Assembly (NCBI GenBank): GCA_900772575.1
Contig: CAAHEN010000162.1
Location: 1-13,519, forward strand
Direction: 5' to 3'
DNA from: Bacteroidaceae bacterium
GTDB taxonomy: Bacteria > Bacteroidota > Bacteroidia > Bacteroidales > Bacteroidaceae
Length of the DNA: 13,519 bases
The notes under the pieces: generated by a model
What the model saw: only the letters and a program-made list of their open reading frames with translations
Databases searched by the model: none
What the model was told of the DNA's origin: nothing
Made by a program: the position numbers and the translations under genes
In this document: one piece after another, positions 7,240-13,519 of the stretch
How the letters are laid out: each line of letters opens with the position of its first letter
How positions within the stretch are numbered: position 1 is the stretch's first letter

Positions 7240-8241
7240 CTTTTTTAGTTTTCTAAATGCCAAACGTATTAATCTGATAGCCCACATTTGATGTAAGCCA
7301 TATAAAAGACAGATACTTCTATAATGAAGTGTTAGGGTGGGGTGTTTCAGTAACGCCGCAAGATCAAAGGATGGAAATTCTGATCGTTTCTTTTTTAAGA
7401 AGGTATCTGAACTGTATAATAGCATGCTGCTTAATAGCTCTTGTAGCTTAAAACGAACGGCCCATTTAACACTTGCTCCTACTGGATACTTGGAGAAAAA
7501 CGAGCAAAACAATACTTTGAGTTTTAAGTAGCCTTCATAATATCCATCATTAAACGGAGTCGATGTGTAACTTTGTTCATTCTGCTTATTATAGAGATAT
7601 AATGATTGGGGCACATAGACGATTTTGTTTGAGAAATACAGAAGTCTGAATAGTACTGATAGATCTTCCATCAAGTTAATTCCTTGTATGAAGGTAATGT
7701 TGTTGTCTTTATAGAGAGAAAGACGTATCAGTTTGTTACACAGTGAGGCGTGCATCCGTCCTAGAAGGATATAGCAAATGCATTGTTCTTTATCAGTAGG
7801 AGGGGAAACTTTGATATAGTCACGTTTTTCGGAATAGACCTTGCTAAAATCGCAAATCACTATATCAGCACTTTCTTCCCTCGCCTTACTGTAGAGCGCC
7901 TCCAGCATGTTCGGCTCCACCCAGTCGTCAGGATCGACGTGAATGGTGTACTCTCCGCACGCATTGTCGATACCGCACTGGCGAGCAGAACTCACACCGC
8001 CGTTCTCCTTGTGGAATGTACGGATACGGGGATCTCTTGCGGCATATCTGTCGCAGATCTCTCCGCTGCGGTCGGGACTGCCGTCGTCAACGAGCAGCAC
8101 CTCGAAGTCAGTGAACGTCTGGGCCAGTAGGCTGTCCACACATTTGTGCAGGTATTTTTCCGCCTTGTAGACGGGGACGATGACTGAGACAGCGGGGGGA
8201 GCAGCATGGTTTGTGTTTTCTCGTTTGTCCATGGTTTTCAT
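7237..8241 (-). CDS. GT2-family glycosyltransferase with mosaic base composition
   Basis: A 334-residue GT-A fold inverting-type glycosyltransferase. The catalytic domain is at the N-terminus: AVSVIVPVYKAEKYLHKCVD (about 17-36), the nucleotide-binding LLVDDGSPDRSG (49-60), ENGGVSSAR (79-87), and the metal-binding DPDDW (103-107). A second acidic site lies in INLMEDLSVLFRLLYF. The C-terminal 200 residues carry the variable acceptor and membrane-associating part, ending in a basic helix RLAFRKLKK. The ATG at 8241 gives MKTMDKRENTN before the domain; the internal ATG at codon 4 is also possible. G+C changes sharply within the gene: 38 of 60 bases at 8041-8100 in the catalytic part, but 21 of 60 at 7561-7620 in the C-terminal part. 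It follows the other GT2 gene by 24 bases. Sugar specificity is unknown. Confidence 0.93.
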   Translation of the reverse strand: MKTMDKRENTNHAAPPAVSVIVPVYKAEKYLHKCVDSLLAQTFTDFEVLLVDDGSPDRSGEICDRYAARDPRIRTFHKENGGVSSARQCGIDNACGEYTIHVDPDDWVEPNMLEALYSKAREESADIVICDFSKVYSEKRDYIKVSPPTDKEQCICYILLGRMHASLCNKLIRLSLYKDNNITFIQGINLMEDLSVLFRLLYFSNKIVYVPQSLYLYNKQNEQSYTSTPFNDGYYEGYLKLKVLFCSFFSKYPVGASVKWAVRFKLQELLSSMLLYSSDTFLKKKRSEFPSFDLAALLKHPTLTLHYRSICLLYGLHQMWAIRLIRLAFRKLKK

Positions 8242-8265
8242 CGCATAGTATTTTTAAGTTAGATG

Positions 8266-9264
8266 CTAGATACCTCGCCTATAAGCATATAGCCGCCATA
8301 AGAGAGCCACTGCTATCCGGTGGAATGTCTGGAACAGTCTTGTTCTCTTTAGAGACAAGGGAAGAATGGTTTCAAGCTGGAGTAATGGAACGAGTAAGTA
8401 TAGGTGCTCTTGGACGGAGGAATGTGCCAATTCTTTCAATAGGCAGATGGCTGTCCTTAGGTTGTCATTAGTCTCAGAACGCTGGATAATGATATTCAAG
8501 TATTTCAGTGCATAAAAATGTCTGAACCAGTTCTTCCCATTTTGCAAGACATCTGAGGCTATAGCCAACAGGCTTTGAATGTTGCGTTCAGACGGCTTTC
8601 CTGTTATTCCAGATGGGTTGAGATAATATACGTACGTCGGCACATAGCTCACAGCGATGCTTTCTACGGCCTCTGCTATAAAATAATTGAGGTGTGTATC
8701 TTCATGCAAGATGCCTTCTTTAAAGAATAGGCTGTTGCTCCGAACAAACTGTGCTCTGAACAGTTTGTTCGGAGCGGTCATCGAGAGATGCCCGCTCAGA
8801 ATGTGGCGTGCCGCCTCCTGATGGCAGGGTCTGTACTCCGGAATTCCCGGCTTGTTCTGTAATCCATTGTAGCGATGTGAGGTGTACCAATCGCCATAAA
8901 CCAAATCTATTCTTGGATACTTCTCCGCCAGTGCCATTAATGTACTGATGGCGTGCGGCATGATCTCATCGTCGCTATCCAAAAAGAACAGGTAGTCTCC
9001 AGCAGATTCTCTGATCCCTGTGTTGCGGGCTGCGGAGAGTCCTCCATTCTCTTGACGATGAATCACACGAAAGCGGATGGAGCCGCTGTATCCATGGAGC
9101 AACCTGTCAGCAATCTCTATGCTTTTGTCCGGTGTACAGTCATCAACTATGATACATTCCAGAGAACCGGTATAATCCTGTCGCATCACAGAGTGCAGGC
9201 TGCGCTCTATATGTCGCTCCACACCATAGACCGGCATGATGATTGATACCTTAATCTCGTCCAT
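8266..9264 (-). CDS. GT2-family glycosyltransferase
   Basis: A 332-residue GT-A enzyme, second of two GT2 paralogues in tandem. Motifs: KVSIIMPVYGVERHIERSLH (5-24), ECIIVDDCTPDKS (36-48), RQENGGLSAARNTGI (70-84), FFLDSDDEIM (93-102, the metal-binding D-x-D), and the acceptor-side HEDTHLNYF (187-195), where the Glu-Asp pair fits the catalytic-base position seen in related enzymes. The C-terminus, LLVPLLQLETILPLSLKRT and beyond, is amphipathic and basic and probably lies on the membrane. The ATG at 9264 lies inside the end of the pyruvyl transferase gene (14-base overlap), which points to one transcript. Donor and acceptor are not predictable. Codons 164-176 contain an unusually long perfect inverted repeat. 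Confidence 0.93.
   Translation of the reverse strand: MDEIKVSIIMPVYGVERHIERSLHSVMRQDYTGSLECIIVDDCTPDKSIEIADRLLHGYSGSIRFRVIHRQENGGLSAARNTGIRESAGDYLFFLDSDDEIMPHAISTLMALAEKYPRIDLVYGDWYTSHRYNGLQNKPGIPEYRPCHQEAARHILSGHLSMTAPNKLFRAQFVRSNSLFFKEGILHEDTHLNYFIAEAVESIAVSYVPTYVYYLNPSGITGKPSERNIQSLLAIASDVLQNGKNWFRHFYALKYLNIIIQRSETNDNLRTAICLLKELAHSSVQEHLYLLVPLLQLETILPLSLKRTRLFQTFHRIAVALLWRLYAYRRGI
8737..8775. repeat. 16-bp perfect inverted repeat with 7-base loop, inside a GT2 gene
   Basis: GCTCCGAACAAACTGT at 8737-8752 is exactly the reverse complement of 8760-8775; the loop is 8753-8759. It lies inside the coding sequence for the APNKLFRAQFVRS stretch of the upstream GT2 enzyme, not at a gene end, and no T tract follows, so a terminator is unlikely. 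Confidence 0.95.
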
Positions 9265-10243
9265 GGGCAGTGCTGTCTATACTTACATTGTCCACGTCAT
9301 TCAGCCAAGTTTCATAGAAAGAGGATAGCTTGCCATAGGAATTGTCTTCACTGACAACGTCCTTGCCCAAGAGAACGGACAATATCAGAACGTGCAGACG
9401 CGTTGTCCGTACCCGCTTATAGCCGCTTACGAAACGAACGCCCAATCGTATGAGTGCAGGGCGAAAGATCTGCGCCATACCCCAATTGGCCAATTTGTAG
9501 CCAAGGCTCCCTTGAGGAGCATTCTTTTCATACCACCAAAACTTATACAAGGCTTTGCCTAGTGTAAACAGCATTCCTCCGCCTCTGTTGTCAACAGTAG
9601 GCCAATCGCGCACATCAGTGGTTGCGTCTAAGGTAATAGATGGCGTTCCAGCGGCTTCCTTGTCTATACGTTTCAGATAGAGTGAGCGATCTTTTGATGG
9701 AATGGCCCATTTTCGCAAGCGATCCGTTGATATGCAGAAAGCCATGTCCGGAACCAGAATCACACGGGCAAATCTGGAGAAATGCTTCTGGGCAAAAGCA
9801 TAGGACACATTGTCACGGGCACAGATGGTCAGGCGCTTCATTTTCGAAAGCAGGGCCTTGTCTTGTTCCAGCAAAGTCTCGTCTGCATAATAGATGGTTT
9901 GTGGCATGATGATGACGGGGTTTTCGGGATAGTGCTTGATCCCATCGAGCATCATTTTCCAGGCGTCATACCATGTGTCACCAAAAAAACCTCCCCCATG
10001 GATCAAGATAACTGTTTCTTTATCCAATGCAAGATTTTCGTCTGGATAAGCGTCCCACGGGCATGTTCCTGTGCAATGGTAGGGCAATTGGGAAAGATAG
10101 TCTAACTCGCCTTGCCAAATCAAGACGTCGCCGATGTTCGTATGATATGGCAACCCCCACAGCACATAGTCATGGTTGATCAACGGCGTCAGCTCCTGTT
10201 TTATAATCCGCTGGAGCTCGGCCACTTTTTGTTCTGATGTCAT
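9251..10243 (-). CDS. Polysaccharide pyruvyl transferase family protein (PssK/CsaB-like)
   Basis: A 330-residue protein of the pyruvyl transferase family (PF04230), whose characterised members add a pyruvate ketal from phosphoenolpyruvate to a sugar. Visible landmarks are YVLWGLPYHTNIGDVLIWQG (26-45, with the conserved N-x-GD), VILIHGGGFFGDTWYDAW (78-95), VIIMPQTIYY, ICARDNVSYAFAQKHF, an acidic VPDMAF, and the C-terminal SEDNSYGKLSSFYETWL. It starts four bases after the flippase stop and overlaps the next GT2 gene by 14 bases, so it sits in the core of the operon. No signal peptide or membrane helix is evident; it should act in the cytoplasm on the lipid-linked unit. Some PF04230 members do other chemistry, so pyruvylation itself is inferred. 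If correct it adds negative charge to the polymer. Confidence 0.88.
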   Translation of the reverse strand: MTSEQKVAELQRIIKQELTPLINHDYVLWGLPYHTNIGDVLIWQGELDYLSQLPYHCTGTCPWDAYPDENLALDKETVILIHGGGFFGDTWYDAWKMMLDGIKHYPENPVIIMPQTIYYADETLLEQDKALLSKMKRLTICARDNVSYAFAQKHFSRFARVILVPDMAFCISTDRLRKWAIPSKDRSLYLKRIDKEAAGTPSITLDATTDVRDWPTVDNRGGGMLFTLGKALYKFWWYEKNAPQGSLGYKLANWGMAQIFRPALIRLGVRFVSGYKRVRTTRLHVLILSVLLGKDVVSEDNSYGKLSSFYETWLNDVDNVSIDSTAHGRD

Positions 10244-10247
10244 TGTC

Positions 10248-11765
10248 TTATTTTCGTTTGATTATACTCAGGATGAAGGCCCGCTCATTCCGACTCAGGC
10301 CGATTAGGAATGCCATGACTGCCACCGCTGTAAGGCTTGTTGCAGCAGTGAGGCATATGCCGAAAAGGTCTTTCCCCATCCCACTGGCCCACCAAGCCAA
10401 GCATAGACTTGGGGCTGTGACGGCCAAGCAGGGTACAAGTGCCTTCAACAGATAGCCTCTTATTGAGAATTCGGGTAAGAGGTCGTTCACAAAGAATAAT
10501 CTGACCGCTACAACAAGTACGCCCACGGCCACTTGAATGAGCAGCAGACTTTCTGGGGCTTGTCCTGATTTCAGCGCCACGTAGCCCAACGGCAGGTTGA
10601 GCAGGAACACAGCACTGACCGCCACTTGATAGCGCTTAATACGCCCCACTGCCTGGACGACCATCCAAAGGGGAGCCGAGAAAGCCTCTGTCAGGGAGTA
10701 CACCAACATCAGCCTGCACAGGTTACCGGCGTGTGCCGGCACATTGCCCAGCCATAGTTGGAGAATTCCCTCGCAAGCAAGCATAACTGGCAGTGAAAGG
10801 GCGAAGAGCAGAAAGTATGATATCTTGCTTGAACGGCACACCAGACTGAGCAAATAGGCATGATCTCCTGAAGCGTAAGATTTTACGATCTGCGGCTTGA
10901 AGGCCATCTGGAAATTTGACGAGAACTGGTTGATGGCGCCGTTCACCTGTGTGGCAATGCCCATAGCCGCATTGACGGCGACCCCGAAAAATACGTTCTG
11001 TAGGACGTTGATGCCTTGGCTCACCCCGACGGTAGCCGCACTGCCGAATAGGCTCCATCCCGAGAAACTGAGCAAACGTTTGAGCAAAGGCTTGTTCCAC
11101 GTCCAGTGAAAATGTGTAGGACGGAAATGACGGTTGCAGTATAGCTTATAACATAGGCTGATTATGGTGATAACAGCGAAAGTCAGTAGGGCATAAAGTT
11201 CCAGTTTGTCGTAACTGGATACAATCAGAATGTAGACGATCCCCAGTTTGGCCACAGCTTCAACAATGCTGATATATGCGTAGGCTGACATCTTCTCATA
11301 GGCTATGATTGCGGCATTATATGGTGCGCGCAATATGTTCACTGCCGCGCCGGCCACGCTCAGATGGAAAACCCATAAGGCTGCATCGAAACGTCCTGCC
11401 GGAATCTTGATATATGCATATAGAAGCCATAAGCCCACAGTCTCGCCGAGCAGGATGACCAAGAGGGCGATGAACAGATGCGCCATTAGGCTGACCGAGA
11501 ACACTCTGCTGACAGCCGTCTCGTCTCCGCGTCCTTGCTCAAAGTTGAGAAAGCGTTGTGAGGCTCCGATCAGAGCGTTGTTGACAAATGAGAACAGCAC
11601 GACAATGCCGCCAATCACATTGTAGATGCCGAAGTCGTCCACTCCCAGTGTCTGAAGCACCACGCGCGAGGTGTAGAGCGAGATGCCCATCATGAGGAAC
11701 ATCCGTATGTAGAGCATGCCGGTATTCTTGGCTATGCGTTTATTGTTGGCGGCTGTAGTAGGCAT
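10248..11765 (-). CDS. wzx: Wzx-like lipid-linked oligosaccharide flippase (MOP superfamily)
   Basis: A 505-residue polytopic membrane protein with about 12-14 hydrophobic segments, the usual size and layout of MOP-superfamily flippases. These move the undecaprenyl-PP-linked repeat unit across the inner membrane. The N-terminus, RIAKNTGMLYIRMFLMMGIS followed by LYTSRVVLQTLGVDDFGIYN, is the characteristic first-helix region of Bacteroidales Wzx-type 'lipopolysaccharide biosynthesis' proteins. Later segments include FSGWSLFGSAATVGVSQGIN and FSSNFQMAFKPQIVKSYASG. The ATG at 11765 precedes the conserved region by only about 10 residues. It is the first gene after the terminator and leader, and so the head gene of the main operon. 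Substrate preference is not predictable. Confidence 0.9.
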   Translation of the reverse strand: MPTTAANNKRIAKNTGMLYIRMFLMMGISLYTSRVVLQTLGVDDFGIYNVIGGIVVLFSFVNNALIGASQRFLNFEQGRGDETAVSRVFSVSLMAHLFIALLVILLGETVGLWLLYAYIKIPAGRFDAALWVFHLSVAGAAVNILRAPYNAAIIAYEKMSAYAYISIVEAVAKLGIVYILIVSSYDKLELYALLTFAVITIISLCYKLYCNRHFRPTHFHWTWNKPLLKRLLSFSGWSLFGSAATVGVSQGINVLQNVFFGVAVNAAMGIATQVNGAINQFSSNFQMAFKPQIVKSYASGDHAYLLSLVCRSSKISYFLLFALSLPVMLACEGILQLWLGNVPAHAGNLCRLMLVYSLTEAFSAPLWMVVQAVGRIKRYQVAVSAVFLLNLPLGYVALKSGQAPESLLLIQVAVGVLVVAVRLFFVNDLLPEFSIRGYLLKALVPCLAVTAPSLCLAWWASGMGKDLFGICLTAATSLTAVAVMAFLIGLSRNERAFILSIIKRK

Positions 11766-12100
11766 GATTATGGAAGTAGAATCTTAACCTCGAGGCAAGG
11801 ACACAGTCTCTGGGGGATATTTCAGATTGCGCTTATGCGACGCAGTATGTTGGCGCCAGCAGGAATAATTCGGGAAGTTGTAGGCTGAAGGGCGGTATAA
11901 TTTTGGTATAGGTTCAGGGGAAATAGATGTCGCTAGGCCGGTGCCCTTTCTGCTTGCGATACGAGTGCCATTGTCCAGTCATGTAGTAGAGGATGGATTC
12001 CCCACGTATTAAGGATACGCCTTTCAATGGGCTTACGCCTGAGAGGCAATGTGTGGACAGTGGCTTCAATAGCCGTGCAGATCCGTCCGTCGGGGCAGGG
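11766..12100. other. 335-base gene-free leader before wzx
   Basis: Between the terminator and the wzx start there is no convincing gene. Short frames here lack any recognised domain. The wzx-operon promoter should lie here, because the upstream gene ends in a terminator, but on the coding strand I found no clean TTTG / TAnnTTTG pair. A TATAAT-like box and a TAnnTTTG match (11898-11905) occur only on the plus strand. Minor palindromes are present: TGGCGCCA near 11850, and CGTAT/ATACG around 12005-12019. A long untranslated leader is typical of Bacteroidales capsule operons controlled by antitermination. Confidence 0.55.
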
Positions 12101-12139
12101 AAAAGCCTATCCCGCCCGGCATGGGCAGGGCGGGATAGG
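12101..12139 (-). terminator. Rho-independent-type terminator after wecC
   Basis: On the minus strand a perfect 12-bp GC-rich stem (arms 12139-12128 and 12117-12106, sequence CCTATCCCGCCC) with a 10-base loop is followed by C and four T (12104-12101). It lies 43 bases past the wecC stop. The T run is short, but the stem is strong and the position is right. It separates wecBC from the wzx operon, or may act as an attenuator between them. Confidence 0.8.
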
Positions 12140-12182
12140 GGTCTGTGTGCCTGCATCAGGCCTCGGCCTGCGAACAGGGGGC

Positions 12183-13391
12183 TCACTTCCTCCCGCGCAC
12201 GCCGCAGAAGTCGAGCACCACCTTGTCGTCGCGCTCCGGGAGCGACTTGAAGACGCTGTGGGCGGTGAGGAAGACGATGATGTCGGCCTTGTCGTAGGCC
12301 TCGCGGTAGTTTGTGAGCTTGAACACGTTGTGCGAGGGCACGTTCGGCTCCACCACGAGGATCTGGGCGTTGTTGCAGCTCTGCATCACCTTGGTGGTGA
12401 TGTACTTCGCGGGGCTTTCCCTCAGGTCATCGATGTCCGGCTTGAAGGCCAGTCCCATCATGGCCACCCAAGGCTTGCGGTGGTGCTCCAGCTCAAAGGC
12501 CAGCATGGCTTTCTCCACGCGCTCGGCGCACCAGAAGGCCTTGTAGTTGTTTATCTCGCGGCTCTTGGCGATGAGCTGGCTCTCCACGGGGAAGTCCGCC
12601 GTGATGAAATAGGGATCCACGGCGATGCAGTGGCCCCCGACGCCGCATCCGGGCCACAGGATGTTGACGCGCGGGTGCTTGTTGGCCAGCCGGATGAGCT
12701 CCCACACGTCGATGCCGGCCTTGTCGCAGATGATGGACAGCTCGTTGGCGAAGGCGATCTGCACGTCACGGCTGGAGTTTTCAGTGAGCTTGCACATCTC
12801 GGCGGTCTTGCAGTTGGTGCGGTGGAGCGTGCCCTGCACGAACTGGCTGTAGAACCTGATGGCGGCGTCGGTGGAGGCCTCGTCCATCCCGCCGATGACG
12901 CGGTCGTTGTGCACCAGCTCGTAGATGACGTTCCCGGGCAGCACGCGCTCGGGGCAGTAGGCGATATGGATTTTTCCTCTCAGCTCCGGGCGCTCCCCAA
13001 AGATGAGGTCGGCCATCCTGTCGGTTGTTCCGACGGGCGACGTGCTCTCGATGACGTAGAGGTCGCCCTCCTTCAGGAACGGCAGTACGGCGCGGGTGGC
13101 TGCCTCGACGTAGGAGATGTCCGGCTCGTGGTTGCCCTTGAACGGTGTGGGTACGACCATGAAGTAGGCGTCGCTCACCTCGGGGGTGGTCGATGCCTTG
13201 AGTGCGCCGCTCCCGATCACCTCCCGCAACATCTGCTCCATGCCCGGCTCAATGATGTGCAGGTGTCCCTGGTTGGTCATTTCGACTACTTTGGGGTTGA
13301 TGTCCACCCCCGTGACTTGGACGCCGTGCTTGGCGGCGATGATGGCCGTGGGCAAACCGATGTAGCCCAGGCCCATAAAACATGCTTTCAT
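12183..13391 (-). CDS. wecC: UDP-N-acetyl-D-mannosamine dehydrogenase
   Basis: A 402-residue cytoplasmic NAD-dependent enzyme that oxidises UDP-ManNAc twice to UDP-ManNAcA. It shows the complete UDP-sugar 6-dehydrogenase layout: Rossmann motif GLGYIGLP (7-14) with VDINPKVV (29-36), PTPFKG (81-86), ESTSPVGTTDRM (115-126), AYCPERVLPGN (145-154), central helix KLTENSSRDVQIAFANELS (201-219), the catalytic Cys255 in GCGVGGHCIAVDPYF, and GLAFKPDIDDLRESPA in the C-terminal UDP-binding half. Length is normal for WecC. It is preceded by the 3' end of wecB at 42 bases and followed by a terminator. UDP-GlcNAcA- or UDP-GalNAcA-forming relatives (WbpA/Tyv-type) are alternatives, but pairing with wecB and a wecG makes the ManNAcA role the best call. 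G+C is high (39 of 60 bases at 12841-12900), in line with wecA. Confidence 0.93.
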   Translation of the reverse strand: MKACFMGLGYIGLPTAIIAAKHGVQVTGVDINPKVVEMTNQGHLHIIEPGMEQMLREVIGSGALKASTTPEVSDAYFMVVPTPFKGNHEPDISYVEAATRAVLPFLKEGDLYVIESTSPVGTTDRMADLIFGERPELRGKIHIAYCPERVLPGNVIYELVHNDRVIGGMDEASTDAAIRFYSQFVQGTLHRTNCKTAEMCKLTENSSRDVQIAFANELSIICDKAGIDVWELIRLANKHPRVNILWPGCGVGGHCIAVDPYFITADFPVESQLIAKSREINNYKAFWCAERVEKAMLAFELEHHRKPWVAMMGLAFKPDIDDLRESPAKYITTKVMQSCNNAQILVVEPNVPSHNVFKLTNYREAYDKADIIVFLTAHSVFKSLPERDDKVVLDFCGVRGRK

Positions 13392-13433
13392 ATCTGTACA
13401 ACTGTGATGTTGGTAAATGCCGTTGTTTCCCTG

Positions 13434-13519
13434 TCAGCCCAGGCTTTTCTCCATTGTCTCCACGATCCTTCCGCAGGCCTTCCCGTCGCCGTAGGGGTTG
13501 ACGGCGCGCGACATGCGGC
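13434..13519 (-). CDS. wecB: UDP-N-acetylglucosamine 2-epimerase, C-terminal end only
   Basis: Only the last 27 codons are in the window. They read MSRAVNPYGDGKACGRIVET followed by MEKSLG and a TGA stop at 13436-13434. The NPYGDG-x-A-x-x-RIV pattern is the hallmark C-terminal tail of non-hydrolysing UDP-GlcNAc 2-epimerases, which interconvert UDP-GlcNAc and UDP-ManNAc. It directly precedes wecC, which would oxidise its product. The usual Ser before the Arg (A-S-x-R-I) reads A-C-G-R-I here, a small departure. Most of the gene lies beyond the window. Confidence 0.85.
   Translation of the reverse strand, partial: RMSRAVNPYGDGKACGRIVETMEKSLG

Noticed and set aside
11877..11905. Plus-strand TATAAT / TAATTTTG promoter-like box in the wzx leader, with a GTTG upstream
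   Set aside because: It faces away from wzx and toward the 3' end of wecC, where no plus-strand gene exists. I looked for flanking inverted repeats that would make it an invertible capsule promoter and found none.
12156..12175. Short palindrome CAGGCC-TC-GGCCTG just after wecC
   Set aside because: It has a six-base stem with a two-base loop. It may add to local structure, but the 12-bp stem next to it is the credible terminator.
11914..12186. 90-codon minus-strand frame between wecC and wzx
   Set aside because: It runs through the terminator hairpin, overlaps the wecC stop and has no recognisable domain. The tail (WHSYRKQKGHRPSDIYFP) looks slightly protein-like and could be a gene remnant, but I cannot support it.
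1..13519. CRISPR arrays, tRNA or rRNA genes, insertion sequences
   Set aside because: I saw no regularly spaced repeats, RNA-gene signatures or transposase motifs on either strand.

Overview
The window is most of a surface-polysaccharide (capsule, exopolysaccharide or O-antigen-like) biosynthesis locus from a member of the Bacteroidota, most likely order Bacteroidales. The clues are the families present: an uncharacterised PF14907-type nucleotidyltransferase, a protein of the kind often mislabelled 'delta-aminolevulinic acid dehydratase', an EpsG/Wzy-like polymerase and a WecG/TagA enzyme. The starts I examined also lack an obvious Shine-Dalgarno sequence, as is usual in this phylum. I cannot name genus or species.

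Every real gene lies on the minus strand, so transcription runs from high to low coordinates. In that order: the 3' end of wecB (13519-13434); wecC (13391-12183); a strong hairpin terminator (12139-12101); a gene-free leader of about 330 bases; then a closely packed series: Wzx flippase (11765-10248), polysaccharide pyruvyl transferase (10243-9251), two GT2 glycosyltransferases (9264-8266 and 8241-7237), Wzy-like polymerase (7237-6020), GT4 glycosyltransferase (5982-4930), hexapeptide-repeat O-acetyltransferase (4831-4401, carrying a one-base frameshift at a G7 run), the 'ALAD-like' polysaccharide protein (4345-3092), WecG/TagA glycosyltransferase (2902-2195), PF14907-type nucleotidyltransferase (2195-1104) and finally a WecA-type initiating transferase (1070 to beyond base 1).

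The genes form a coherent Wzx/Wzy pathway. WecB and WecC would make UDP-ManNAcA. WecA would start the chain as GlcNAc-PP-undecaprenol (or a related HexNAc), and WecG would add ManNAcA (or ManNAc). The two GT2 enzymes and the GT4 enzyme would extend it, while the pyruvyl transferase and O-acetyltransferase would decorate it. Wzx would flip the unit and Wzy polymerise it. No chain-length regulator (Wzz/Wzc), export channel (Wza) or UpxY/NusG-like antiterminator is in the window.

Base composition is strongly mosaic. The outer genes (wecA, wecC) are about 65% G+C in sampled stretches. The core falls to about 32-38% around the polymerase and the 3' two thirds of the adjacent GT2 gene. This is the usual picture of conserved flanks around an exchanged, serotype-specific core. 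The items most worth a second look are the single-base frameshift in the G tract of the acetyltransferase, a perfect 16-bp inverted repeat inside a GT2 gene, and an abrupt composition break inside the neighbouring GT2 gene.
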